Part shown: piece by piece, positions 34,487 through 45,131 of the stretch | Position numbering within the stretch: the first letter of the stretch is position 1 | Layout: every line of letters begins with the position of its first letter | Made by a program: the position numbers and the translations under genes | The notes under the pieces: generated by a model | Told to the model about the DNA's origin: nothing | What the model saw: only the letters and a program-made list of their open reading frames with translations | The model's database searches: none | NCBI GenBank assembly: GCA_019059635.1 | Contig: JAGVRJ010000007.1 | Span: 2,232,001 to 2,296,000 of the forward strand | Source: Proales similis | Taxonomy: Eukaryota; Rotifera; Eurotatoria; Ploima; Proalidae | Length of the DNA stretch: 64,000 bases | Direction of reading: 5' to 3'

Positions 34487-34494
34487 TATAAATA
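34487..34494 (+). promoter_or_regulatory. TATA box of the secreted precursor gene
   Basis: TATAAATA lies 44 bp before the start codon at 34538, which would put transcription start about 20 bases before the ATG. Clear TATA boxes are uncommon among the housekeeping genes here, so this suits a regulated, strongly expressed gene. Confidence 0.55.
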
Positions 34495-34537
34495 GAGCCG
34501 CGCTTTGATCTTCCGCTTCCCAGACTTTCATTTAAAA

Positions 34538-35030
34538 ATGTTTCGAGCTCTAATTTTAGCCCTTTTCCTTTACGGCAACCTCCAGACATTTGCCGAGGTG
34601 AGTTTTATTAAAATCAAAAATACTTTTAACCAAAGTTTTTGAGAAATCTTAACAGGCAGGACTTATCCGCAAGCGATCGGAAATAGGTGATCCGCGATTT
34701 GACGAGTCAAGTCCCTTAAAACGACACTTTTTCGACATTTATGACGATGAACAGATTGGACAAGAGGGTCCTAGTTACAGAAAGAAAAGTCAATCAGAAT
34801 TTCAGCGGTTCAACCCACAGGATGACCCGTTATACGGAGATTATCCCGATCATATGGAAGAGCCAGAAACTTCTCGATATTTCAAAAGATCTTTTTACAG
34901 AGACGATCCTCGAGAGGAGTATTTGCGACGCCGAAGAGCTTTCATAGCAAAGAGAATGGCCCTACTTCGAAAGCGTACTTTCGAATCTATAGAGCAAGAC
35001 AGTGGTGACGAAGAAAAAAGGTCCCATTAA
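34538..35030 (+). CDS. Secreted precursor with many dibasic sites, candidate neuropeptide or prohormone
   Basis: I know no homologue. Two exons close in phase: 34538-34597 and 34656-35030, giving 144 residues. Exon 1 is almost exactly a signal peptide (MFRALILALFLYGNLQTFA). The mature part is very hydrophilic and cut by repeated basic sites: IRKR, LKR, YRKK, FKR, RRRR, AKR, LRKR and EEKR. This would release short acidic or aromatic peptides such as HFFDIYDDEQIGQEGPSY, SFYRDDPREEYL and AFIA. There are no Gly-Lys-Arg amidation sites and no cysteines, so amidated or disulphide-linked peptides are not predicted. The layout is that of a neuropeptide, antimicrobial or prohormone precursor; the peptide family is unknown. 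Confidence 0.7.
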
Positions 35031-35145
35031 TAGATCTCAAAATTTAGAAACGTAATAACTCTCGATTTATGATTGAAACATTAGGTATTTAGTTTTAAAA
35101 TTTATTTATTAATGGAATAAAAGCAAGCAACAAAATGCGTCAAGC

Positions 35146-35853
35146 TCATTTTTTAAGCCGCTTTTTGTATGTTTCCCAATCTTCGAATTCGTCATAAAGC
35201 ATATGATATGGCTTTTTAGTATCTTCAAACTTTTTGTAAAGTTTTGAGTCAAAGCCTTTGAGTTTTTCGTTAACAGTATTTCGATATTGATCATAGATAG
35301 GCGAACAAGTATAGCCATAGAACTTGGCTTTTTCTAGCTCCCGTTCGACCATCCTGACTGGATCAAAGGATTGAACGCGTTTATCATAAATCGAGCGTAC
35401 CAAATTTAAGATGCCCTGATAGCGCTTTTCCTTTGCTTGTTTTCTTTTTTGGATTACATAAAACATCTTTTTGCGATACTTTCTCAGTTTTTTTTTGTTC
35501 ATTTTACGAGCTCTCCATTTGACTTCACTAAATAGTGGTCGGCCACAATATTTTTCGGTCGAAAGCTCAGGCTTCTCCGGCATCTCTTTTCTTATTTGAA
35601 ACCCTAGCAAAGGATCGTAAACGAATTTATTTTTATCTATTTCAGGCAGATTCAATTCTTGTCGTTGGAGCTTGTCGAATATTTCCAACTGTGGTAGCTT
35701 GAAAATCTGCATTGATGGGCATTCGTAAACGTTTGAATTAACTTGATTCTCTGTCTTTAACACAGTCTGATTGAGTGAGGATAACAGCGCTGAAAATTGA
35801 AAAACATCGCCGTGGCTTGTGGACACAAAAGAGCGACTCCCTATTTCAGCCAT
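35146..35853 (-). CDS. AURKAIP1: Mitochondrial small-ribosomal protein mS38 / AURKAIP1-like
   Basis: This single exon encodes 235 residues, very basic in the middle. The segment KWRARKMNKKKLRKYRKKM followed by QKRKQAKEKRYQGILNLVRSIY matches the layout of the COX24/mS38 domain of human AURKAIP1 (RRRKMNHHKYRKLVKK, then a basic helix). The family binds the decoding region of mitochondrial 12S rRNA. Unlike the human protein, where the motif is near the C-terminus, about 85 residues follow here (ending DWETYKKRLKK). The N-terminus has an unconvincing targeting peptide. Assignment rests on the basic motif only. Confidence 0.55.
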   Translation of the reverse strand: MAEIGSRSFVSTSHGDVFQFSALLSSLNQTVLKTENQVNSNVYECPSMQIFKLPQLEIFDKLQRQELNLPEIDKNKFVYDPLLGFQIRKEMPEKPELSTEKYCGRPLFSEVKWRARKMNKKKLRKYRKKMFYVIQKRKQAKEKRYQGILNLVRSIYDKRVQSFDPVRMVERELEKAKFYGYTCSPIYDQYRNTVNEKLKGFDSKLYKKFEDTKKPYHMLYDEFEDWETYKKRLKK

Positions 35854-36257
35854 AAGCAGCGAACAATTACTTTCGATACCAACAAGTAACCAAACAAGTA
35901 AACCTTACATGAGGTACAGTTAAGACCTAAACGAGCCAGTCTATACATATTGGCCCTTTTTGTTTTGTTTTAGTTAAGAAAGACAAGTGTTAAAAGTGAA
36001 CCAATAAGATGGCCTGCGATTAGCCACTTTAAACTTAGCGAATGTAACCGACCGGTTCGTTGCATTCCCAACCCTGCAAATCGGTTACAATCTATCAATA
36101 GAAAAATAACAAATATAGAATCAATTAGCCGAGAGACGACCAAAAAGAAAACTTGGGAGATATAATTTATGAAACCAGTCGAATTCTAGAAAAAATTGTC
36201 AAGTTTAATCTCTGTCAAAATATTCATGGAACGCTTCAAAAGAAAATGAATCCTTTT
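35854..36257. other. Intergenic, about 400 bp
   Basis: No gene seen. Moderately AT-rich sequence between the start of the mS38-like gene and the end of DHRS12. Confidence 0.4.
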
Positions 36258-37520
36258 TCACTCGGAAAATCTTTTGTATAGCTTTTCAAGCTTTTCAATA
36301 AGAAGGTTCTCATCTTGACTTGAATGGTGAGACCAGGCCAAAGGCAGATGCTTTGGAACAATTTTACGATCTTTACGAAAGACCGAGTGAATTCAGTTGA
36401 GCGATTGTAATTCTATGTTTGATTTAATTCTAGTCACCTTGGAAAAAAGCCCCGTTCTCTAGCTTTTCTAAATCCTTGTAGCAGCACATCCAAACTAGAG
36501 TGTCCGCTCCTTGTTCTGGAGTGCGTAGACGATTAAGCATTCGCTCTCGAAAAGACGGCATTGAAGTTGCGACAGCTTTTTTCCGTTCAATAATATTACA
36601 ATCAAGAGTTAAATAGGCCCAATAGGCCCTAACCTGGAGTATCAGCCCATCCTGGATGCATCGTAGCAAAATAAATTTTTGGGTGTTGTCGTGCAAAATA
36701 TTCAGCAAGAACCACCTTTAAAGTTTGATTTTTTTCTGATTCAACCGGGATTCTCTAAAACCGAAATTACTTGTTGCCGTTTGTTTTGAGCGTAAACCAT
36801 GGTTCCGTCGAACTTTTTCATCTTTTCATGATTCAAATCTTGAGCATCGAGCTTTTGCACGAGCATTCCGCCCGAAGAAACGATGAACTGTCAAAAGAGT
36901 GTTAACCAAGAAAAATTCAACACATTCCTGATTTAACTTACTACTCTTGGCTTTTCTGCATTTTCTATTATGGGAATGAGCGATTTAGTCAACAAATATG
37001 TTCCCAATGTGTTAGTGGCAAAATTAGCCTCAATGTCATCTTCAATAAATGATCGCTCATTGATCATGCAACCAGCGTTATTAACCAGAATATTTAGTTT
37101 TTTTTGAGCTTCACTAAAATCTCGGGCAAATTTGAGTACGTCCTTTGGCTTGGCTAAATCTAGAATGTGTAAAAAGACGTTCTGATTTTTTGTCTCCTCA
37201 ATAATCTCCTTCTTTGCCTCCTCTCCTCTTTCAATACTTCGGCAGACTATATGTACTGTTGCTCCTCTGCGAGCAACTAGAAAATATAAGGAGGAAAATT
37301 TAAATTTTTTAGAATAAATTTAGCTTTAGAAAATAAATAAACCTTCCAAAGCAGTGACTTTGCCGATTCCGGAGTTTGCTCCAGTAATCATAATAGAGCG
37401 GCCACTCAAATCAACTTCTAAATCAGCCGCGTTAAATGATTTTTGAGCACTCTCAAAGCCCTGCTTGGTATACTCAAGCATGCCCTTGGTAAACCAAACC
37501 ACATTTCGAAATAGTGACAT
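36258..37520 (-). CDS. DHRS12: DHRS12-type short-chain dehydrogenase/reductase
   Basis: This is an NAD(P)-dependent oxidoreductase of the classical SDR family. Exon 1 starts SLFRNVVWFTKGMLEYTKQG, nearly the same as human DHRS12, then gives the cofactor motif TGANSGIGK. The next exon, joined in phase at 37306, shows CRSIERGEEAKKEI, LDLAKPKD, NNAGCMIN and ANTLG-type sequence. Later exons give SSGGMLVQKL with the catalytic Ser and YAQNKRQQ with Tyr and Lys, so the active site is complete. After MHPGWADTPG comes TPEQGADTLVWM. The last exon reads IVPKHLPLAWSHHSSQDENL and stops at 36258. At least six exons. The substrate is not established for the family. Confidence 0.88.
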
Positions 37521-37872
37521 TTCTGGCTCGTTTTAAAAACTCTAAATATAAATTTTACAAATAATACAAAATTTATGCCTTTAAAAGCCAAAAATTGAGT
37601 GAAATATTTTCAGTTGGTAGATTAATAGCAGCCCTGAAGCAATTCAAATAGCCGCTTAACAATGCCCTTATAGTACACACAAATATTGAGCTATAAAAGA
37701 ATGCATCTCAACAGAAGCGAAACAAGCAGTGTTTTATGTGCAGCTGCATATATATTGGTTGTCGAGTTGTCTTGCTACCTTCTTATGCACAATCATCATT
37801 CTCACTTAAGCAACCAACTAGAAAGTCGCACTTTGGATGCATCGATGAGAACAAAGACGCCTAAACCAAAGA

Positions 37873-40298
37873 ATGTCAAATATATTTAAACTAGCTGAGA
37901 ACCTTCTCAATAATCTGGACCAGAATACTACAACCAGCATTCAAACAGCCCTTCACAAGAACGAGCCACGTCGAAAAAAGAGCCAAACAAGTTCTGTTAG
38001 TGGTCCACCATTTCAGAGGCTTGAAACTGAATTTAAATCCAACAATTCCTCGCCATTTCTGAGTGACCAAAAGCGGAGTCAAAGAGGATCATCTTCAAGC
38101 TTCTCTGTGCCAGGAAAAGTTCGAAGTGAAGACGAACTAATTAATTTCCTCAACGACAGCGAGAAAAAAGAAATAGAACCAAATAAACGTAGACAGTTTA
38201 GGGCCAGCGAAGGCGAAAAAATTAATGTAGACTTCCAAATCGGTGATGATTCAGCTTCCGAGAAAAGTGGAGCTAACGAAAGTTATGAAAAAGAATCAGG
38301 TGCAGAAAACGGAAACCAAGATGCCAACCGCCCTAATTTGGAGCAGATTCAAAAACGCTTGAAGAATTTGGAAGAAGGTATTGTCAGGGATGCTTAAAAG
38401 CGAATGATTTAAAAATTGAAAAACCCCTATTTAAGATAACGCTCGATGGAAAAGGCGCGTAGAGCAAGCTAAAGAACAAATAAGAACCGATGAACGAATA
38501 ATTAAAGAGCTTCGATCGCGAGAAGAGGATCTCAGCGAGAGTGTTCGAACCAAAGATTCACAAATTGCCTTGCTTAGGGTGCGACACGATGAAATTGAGA
38601 AGCTATTCAAGGACCAGTGTCTTGAGGTTGATAAATTGAGAAAAGAATCGGACCGAATACTGAGTGACCAATCGAACAGTAACAATCTCCAATCTCAGCT
38701 TGTTTCTCAGCTCAAGGACAAAGTTGACGAGCTTGAAGGGAAACTAGATCAGAAATCTAGAGAGCTTCAAGAGAGCCAGGTAGCCGTTAGAGTTATTGAA
38801 CTGGCGTTATATTGTTCTTATCGAGTTTTCATAAGAACCAATTTATGTCTATCGGAAATAAGTTCGAAATGGAAAAGCAGACAGTGAACCAGACTGTGAA
38901 TTCTTTGGAAAAAAAACTTGATGACGAAAGAAGTAACTTTTGTTTAGTTTAATCTCGTTCATTCTATTCTATATTTTCTATATATTGTTTATTAATTTCC
39001 GTTGCAAGATCGTAACTCTGAGCTTGTTAGCCAACTCAAAAGTCTAAAAATGTCAACCAATTTCATGAAGCAAGAATTTGAGGATTATAAGAACAAGGCT
39101 GTAAAAACATTAGCGGCCAAAGATCGAATGATTGCAAGCCTTAAAAAGAATTCAGATGAAAGTTCTGATGCCGAAAATCATATCGAGGGTTTGAGCTCAA
39201 TAGATATTGTCGAACTCAAAGCGGAAAGGGATTCACTTAAAGAAGAACTGGCTAGCAAGATAGATACTATTGAAGCCTTACGCTCTGAAATGATGGAGCT
39301 TGAAAATTCCAATTCCTTAGAGTTGGAAAATCTTCAAGAACTCATAAGACAATTAGAGGATGAAAAAGCAAGCAGCCAAGCTGATCAAGATTATCTTCAA
39401 CAAGAAGTTGAAAGCCTCAAACAGCAGCTAGAATTTTCACACACAGATATGTATAAACAAAAGTCGCAATTCAATTCAAGAATTCAGGAACGTGACAGCG
39501 AGATTGAAAAGCTTAGAGCCCAGGTTAGAGTTTGAAGACGAGTTCACGAATTGAGAGAAAATTAATTAAATCCCTTTAAAGCTGACAACTAGAGCAATAA
39601 GCTCCAGCACAGAACGCGAGCTTGAAAATCGACTGCATCAACTCACAGAAAACCTTATTCAAAAGCAAACAACAATTGAAAGTCTTCAATCGGAAAACAA
39701 ATCTATTTATTTGCAGCTAGAAAGAACCGAGGTGGAACACAAAGATTAACATTTTTTAAATTAGTAATTAATTTTTAAAATTTATAGCGGAAATTGAACG
39801 ATTACGAGAAAATCGTTTCGAGCAAACGTTCGGCCATAGCCATTAATCTGGTTGAAGAGGAAGAATCTGGTATGGATCAAATGATGATTCAACATTACTT
39901 GGTTAATATTACTTACAATTTTATGTAGGAGTACGGGGATCAATGTTTAGGGAATCTCCACTTGATCACGAAGTCACCAAAAAAGTAAAAAGGGCTGTTT
40001 CAGTTGTCGACAAACTCGGGTAAGACCGCGCTATTTCTCTTGAAAAATCTTGCAAGTTTATTAAATCTCAAATAGAATTAGACTAGGAACGTTTTTAAAA
40101 AAGTATCCGATTGCGAGAGTCTTGATTCTATTCTATATGGTAAAATACTTTAAACCAGAGCCTTCTTTTACAACAAATAATCATAATTTTTTTTTATTTC
40201 AGATTTTGATGCATTTGTGGGTCGCGATTGTACTTTTTACTTACAAACCCGAAATTCACGATATTCACGACCCTTTGTCTCCCAACAGACATGAATAA
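37873..40298 (+). CDS. GOLGA5: Golgin-84 (GOLGA5), Golgi coiled-coil tether
   Basis: Golgin-84 is a tail-anchored Golgi rim protein that captures intra-Golgi vesicles and binds RAB1. The N-terminus FKLAENLLNNLDQ parallels human VDLAGKAEDLLNRVDQ. A Ser-rich linker with DELINFLNDS follows. Exons from about 38450 to 39760 encode a long coiled coil, including LENRLHQLTENLIQKQTTIE, very close to human. The last exons give the anchor: FLKKYPIARVLILFYMILMHLWVAIVLFTYKPEIHD, with only a short lumenal end. Around ten small exons; I did not phase each. A TATAAAA at 37692 lies 180 bp before the start. It is convergent with the repeat-protein gene, 125 bp apart. Confidence 0.88.
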
Positions 40299-40423
40299 TT
40301 CCTAAGCTAACTTTAAGCTTTGATCCGCAACCGAGCTATCTGCCTTGATTACTTTTTAGCGAATTTTTATTCAAATTCCATAAAATATTTTATTTGATTA
40401 ATCGGAACAAATAATTTTTTTCT

Positions 40424-41221
40424 TCAATCCAATATTGAAAAATTTCTTTTAAACTGATGATTTGAAGACTTTTTGGCCCGGTTGTTATGTTCCAAATCGA
40501 ATTTGCTCGGCTCTGCAGCTAATCGACTAGTGAAATCATCATTATTTGCTGGCAAAAATGTTAGCATAGCACCTGTATTCGTTTTAACATGTTTTATGTT
40601 TTTTTCAGCATTAGTGTGAAAACGCCCATCCAAACGGGCATATGGCGCTATGTAAGATTTGTAAGGTAAGTTTGATTTTTCTTTATTAATATCGTATGTG
40701 TCCATTGTCTCACCCTTTGGCGAAGAAAGTAACTCAGCCAGACTGTTCCTATGAGCTTTAGGCAATCGATCTTGAGATGAGTTCAATTGAATTCTTTCAC
40801 CGAAAACCGGGACCATAATTCCATGATGGGAGGTAACATATGAAACATTACGTTCGGCATTTGTGTGAAAATAGGAATCCCTTTTGATATATGATGGGAT
40901 GCTCGGTTTGATTGGCTGCTGAAGTTTAGCATCGTATGAATATCGAGTTTCCGATAGCAAACGATTGTAACGGTTAAATGAGCTGTCATCTTTTTTGTTA
41001 AATCGTTCGGAAAGAGACTTGAAATCATAACTTTCAGGTACCACTATTTCCTCATTCAACGCTCGTGCTCTAACTGTTTGGTAAGGTTCAAAGTTATCCC
41101 TGTAAGTAGTGTTATAGTAGACCCTCTTGGTTATCGGCACTTGCTCGAACATAGGAATGCTAGATAGGGTGTTGAAATAAACTGGTTTTGGTATTCCATC
41201 TTTGTTCAATTTTCCTGACAT
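40424..41221 (-). CDS. Unrecognised protein with a duplicated FHTNAE motif
   Basis: I do not recognise this gene. The single exon encodes 265 residues, is soluble, Tyr/Asn-rich and without a signal peptide or membrane segment. A motif occurs twice: YFHTNAERNVSYVTSHHGIM near residue 117 and RFHTNAEKNIKHVKTNTGAM near 200, each after a YI/YA..D stretch. A third related Tyr-Asn-rich segment is RVYYNTTYRDNFEPYQTV near 33. Tyrosine-rich, repeat-bearing extended proteins of this size include several microtubule inner proteins of cilia and sperm tails. Given several cilium genes nearby that is a possible role, but it is a guess. Confidence 0.6.
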   Translation of the reverse strand: MSGKLNKDGIPKPVYFNTLSSIPMFEQVPITKRVYYNTTYRDNFEPYQTVRARALNEEIVVPESYDFKSLSERFNKKDDSSFNRYNRLLSETRYSYDAKLQQPIKPSIPSYIKRDSYFHTNAERNVSYVTSHHGIMVPVFGERIQLNSSQDRLPKAHRNSLAELLSSPKGETMDTYDINKEKSNLPYKSYIAPYARLDGRFHTNAEKNIKHVKTNTGAMLTFLPANNDDFTSRLAAEPSKFDLEHNNRAKKSSNHQFKRNFSILD

Positions 41222-41583
41222 TTTCTTTTTTAATAAAGCAAAAAATTTATTAAACTCTGCATGATTTTTAAAATAGAAATAAGAGACTTTTTATATTAAA
41301 TTTATGTGCGCGCTTTTCGAAGCTCGCCAAATATGAGCAGATTGAGGGAAGCGTCTAGTCGATAGATTAAACTAAAACATTTTAAGAGGTGTCACTTGCT
41401 TAAATATATCGACAAATAACCATAATGAAAATATTTGGCTCCTATAGAATTATTGACATCCAAAAACTCACAAGCCACTCAACAGCAACTTGATGGGCTC
41501 TTAGATGTATTTGCATAAAAGCTACGGGGCCTGCAAGCTACTCTCACGTGGAAGTTTTCTAACGAATTTGAACCATGCGCTGT

Positions 41584-42345
41584 TTATTTGGCCCTCGAAC
41601 TGGTTTCGATTTTAGATGTCTTGGCAACAAGAATGCCACTACTGGCACTTTTGGGATTGCGACTCACTTTGCTGCTCTAAACAATAAAAAACAACAGGTT
41701 TTACAGAATTTAATTCGATTTTATTAATTCAGCCTTTGGTAATTTCGTCGTTCAGCAGCCATCGAATTTACTTTAAACCTCCATCTTAAAGTAGTCGCTC
41801 AAGAGCAATCGAGCCATATTCGAGAGGCGAGGATTATTGCAATGAGCGAGAACTGTAAGTCTATTCAAAAAATCAGAATCGGATTGAATTTTAAGTTGAA
41901 TCGTCTCGTTTTGAATGAATGAAATAGTCGTTAAAACAATCAACAATTCTTCCTCATTCGCGGTTTCGTTCAGCTCTTTGCTGAACCATAGAAGATAATC
42001 GATTATATTGACGTTTTCTAAAAGGAGAGCAAACTTGGCATCTAAACATGCATTGCAGATGCCGCCAAGTGAAAAACGAAGAATATTGAAGTTTACGTTA
42101 GATGACCAGTTTTCTCTTATATCCTTTAAACAGTCCACAAAAATCGGCATTATTTCCAAACGTCTAAAGTACTCATAGTTGATAGGGTCGTATGCAAAGT
42201 TTGCTAGGTTAGCTAACACTTGTTCCTTTTTCTCGGCGCTTGTCGATTCGTTCCTGAATTCATCAACAAGCTGTCTCAAATACATAAATCGTCCAGTGCC
42301 ACTTTTTCCTGTTCTTCGAGCAAGAGATGCAGGAGTCGCAAACAT
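41584..42345 (-). CDS. ARMC7: ARMC7, armadillo-repeat protein
   Basis: ARMC7 is a short armadillo-repeat protein reported in late spliceosomes. The diagnostic block [21 protein letters not shown] is almost identical to human [21 protein letters not shown]. It follows GRFMYLRQLVDEFRN. Further repeats end RLSNMARLLLSDYF. The first true ATG is at 42345; the frame is open further upstream but has no ATG. The main exon reads to a stop at 41773. A possible second exon at 41584-41676, joined at a weak GTTTAA donor in phase, would replace the last residue by a 30-residue Ser/Lys-rich tail, comparable in place to the human tail. CCDC174, another RNA-processing factor, is divergent 152 bp away. Confidence 0.85.
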
Positions 42346-42497
42346 TGGTCTTCCTTTCTTTTTACTTTCCGATTCACATATCTTAAGGTTTCGAATAAAA
42401 GACAAAACTAACGGCGGTACAATAATTGTTGCAAATTAAAACTGAACATTTTTTAAGTATTTAAGTCAATTCTAGAGACATTCAAAATTTGAGAGGA

Positions 42498-43981
42498 ATG
42501 GCTAATCAACCTACGAAAATAAATGTGAACCAAACTTCGGTAATAAGATAATATCAATTGCATTGGAATTTCTACTCATTTGCTTGTTTGTTGGTAGATT
42601 CTAAACTTGAAGGCTGAATTACTTCGTAAACAGGAAGAATTCCGACTAAAAAAAAGCGGCCGAGTAAATGATAAAGTCGAGAGTGAATACCAAACCAGTA
42701 GGGTAAGTTATGTCAAACTTAGTTAAAGTTGACTTAAACTTCAAATCCAATGAAGACTGAGACGAAATGGGGGAAAAAACGGCTTCAGGCGACCTCTTCT
42801 TTAAAACAGCCTTCAGAAGAAAGTTCCGTAGATTTGATTGACGAAGACGAGCTAGCCTTGCAAAAATCCAAGTATATGAGTGAATTTGCTAAGTTGGAAC
42901 GCTTTTTTTAACGAATTAAAGGCGGATTCTTGAGTCAAAGGCGAAATTTTACCAAGAAGTTACTTCTGGAACAAGATCAACAGGCAATTGGTTTAAATTT
43001 AAAAAAAAATAATTAGCACAACCTTAGTAAGCCTTTTAAGTTTAGGACTTGAAGAAGAAGAGATTTTTCTTGTTGATTTCGAGATCAAGAAAAAGGAAGA
43101 GGAGGAAGAACAAATGCGTATTCATCTCAAGAAGGATGTAGACGAAAAGCTCTTCAATCTTAAACGAAAGGAAAAATGGGAAGAAGAGCAAAGGCATAAT
43201 GTTGACAAAGAAACAATCCACTATCAGGATATAAAATATGACGGTGTGTAGCTTGTTTTGTAAAAATTGATGTTCTTTTACTTATCTAGGTTTAGAGATA
43301 AGAAATATGGGAGTCGGAAATTACCAATTTTCTAAGTCAGAGGAAGAAAGAAAAAGACAGATGGAATTTTTTTACGAAATTGAAAAAGAGGTATATATTT
43401 TTATAATTTAACTACAAGTTTCAGACAGAATTTCGCCCCAGATTAAACTAAGTAGAATTCAAAACGATTTATACCAACTAAACAGAGAAAAGGCTCTATT
43501 GCAAAGGCTTGGAAAGGTAAAGCAAAGACGCCTTTTGAATAAAGGATACGGCCTAGAGGATATAAAAAGTACTTAAAGCACATGCTAATACTACGGCTAT
43601 TAATATCTATCGTTTCTAAAGAAAATAGCGAATTCCAACAAGAAATCGATAAAATTGACGCACAAATCGAATATTATTCTGGACTTTTATCATCTGGTAT
43701 TTATGAGACTATAAACACCACAGAAGAAGGCGAGGATTTGGCCAAAAGCTATAATGAACGGCTCAAGGATTCTAAATTGTTCGATAGAGAATGGGATAGA
43801 CCCAAACTGAGTAATTTATATAAAATGCCGAAACTAAGGTTGGTTTTATTTATTTAAAAATTTAGCTGAAAAGAAGTGGGAGAAACATGTCAAGAAGCTT
43901 CGAGACGAGCGACAAAAAATGTTTGCTCCTCCAACTGTCTACCATTCGGGAGAGGCCAAAAAAAGGAGGAAAGCCAAATAA
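42498..43981 (+). CDS. CCDC174: CCDC174 homologue
   Basis: CCDC174 is a nuclear coiled-coil protein associated with the exon junction complex and splicing. Exon 1 is MANQPTKINVNQTS, then LNLKAELLRKQEEFRLKK, matching human LVDLKAELFRKQEEFKQEK. Downstream exons give a DLIDEDELAL acidic box and IHYQDIKYDGLEIRNMGVGNYQFSKSEEERKRQM (human VHYEDIREN...GVGYFAF). A late exon gives FDREWDRPK (human REWDRGK). It ends in a basic KKRRKAK tail. About eight small exons; individual joins not all phased. It is shorter than human and lacks part of the Pro-rich end. Convergent with TM2D2, 98 bp between stops. Confidence 0.85.
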
Positions 43982-44079
43982 CATGGCCGAGTTTGAGTCC
44001 TTATTTACTGAATTATTTCGAACAATTTGTAACAGTAAAAAAATAAAAGTTAATGAGAATTAATTAAGTAAGAACGATA

Positions 44080-44845
44080 TCAAAAATATGGAATCCAGTT
44101 GCTTTCATCGTTGGGTCTTATAACACCAAGAACCAGTAATATGATGTCAACTATGTACCAAATTCCTAATCCACCGAGTGTTATCAACTTTCCAATCCCG
44201 ATTCCCGTTTGACCAAGACAGCAACGGTCTACTGCGAATATCCCCAGGAAGATTGAATAAAGCATTATGGAAATGAAATGCTTGTCGGTATATCTAAATC
44301 TAGTCATTAATAATTCATTACTAGAATACTCTATAGTCGCTTACTTTATGCATGGTGAGGTTTTAAGAAATGATCTATTTCCACGACATTCTATTCCATT
44401 GAAGACTGAACATTTAAGCTGGATTGTTTCAACTTCTCTATATTTGCTTTTGCCCTTATTTAAAATGTAAATTGATAGAAATTTTTTCGATCCAAAAATT
44501 TTTGAAGCAAGTTACTGTTAAACATCGATAACTTTGATTCGCATGAAATGGGTCTTCACATTCGTAAAACTGTTCCGGACTTTTTCTTTTTAGCTTCCAT
44601 ATGATTCTGTGAGAAAAGAATTTTTTTACTTACAGATAAGAACAATCGACCAAAGGAGAGTTGAATACATCAGAAAAGTTTCGAAAACAGTTCTCGTCGA
44701 TACAGTTACTATAATAAATTGGCATTTTTGCTATTTTTTGAGAGAAATCGTTTCTTTTCGAATGGCATGGAGTAATATTGAAAAAAATCTGCATTGATTG
44801 CAATATCAAGATCCAATATATCTTTTTAACAATTTCGGTCGGCAT
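44080..44845 (-). CDS. TM2D2: TM2 domain-containing protein 2
   Basis: TM2D2 is a membrane protein of the almondex group; fly homologues support Notch signalling. Four exons were joined by splice sites. Exon 1 (from 44845) has a signal peptide and ends VDCSYL. Exon 2 begins [11 protein letters not shown] (human PDEFIECEDPV). Exon 3 gives [25 protein letters not shown] (human QCHALDGIECASPRTFL...CIK). Exon 4 gives [52 protein letters not shown] and the end PNDESNW. The DRF motif between the two helices is DRC here. The LGGLGIW block separates it from TM2D1 and fits TM2D2 best. The second exon's boundary skips an AAAAAG acceptor next to an alternative CACAG. Confidence 0.88.
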
Positions 44846-45131
44846 TTTGTAGAATAAATGACTAAAATCCTAAAATCGACAGAAATCTAAAACATGTAAG
44901 CATCTTGGATTATTGCATTCCTAACGTGTCATTACAGCTTATATTAAGCAAAATTGTGCTTTAAGGTTAAAAACCTCGCAGTTTAGTATAATGCCAATAT
45001 TTCGGTGTAATCGGGTAATTTATCAATCGGCTTGTAGTCACATGCTTGCTAGATTCAAAAAAAAAGATTTCAGAATTTCTAAGCAAAGTTTATTTCCCAT
45101 CACAATTTCACTCAATGCTAAAGGAAACAAT

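Noticed and set aside
34741-34947. Arg/Lys-rich open frame of 68 codons
   Set aside because: It is out of frame with the spliced precursor gene, which has a signal peptide, phased splice sites and a TATA box.
37686-37889. Plus-strand frame of 67 codons just before golgin-84
   Set aside because: It lies in the 5' leader downstream of a TATA-like box, has no recognisable domain, and overlaps the golgin-84 start in another frame.
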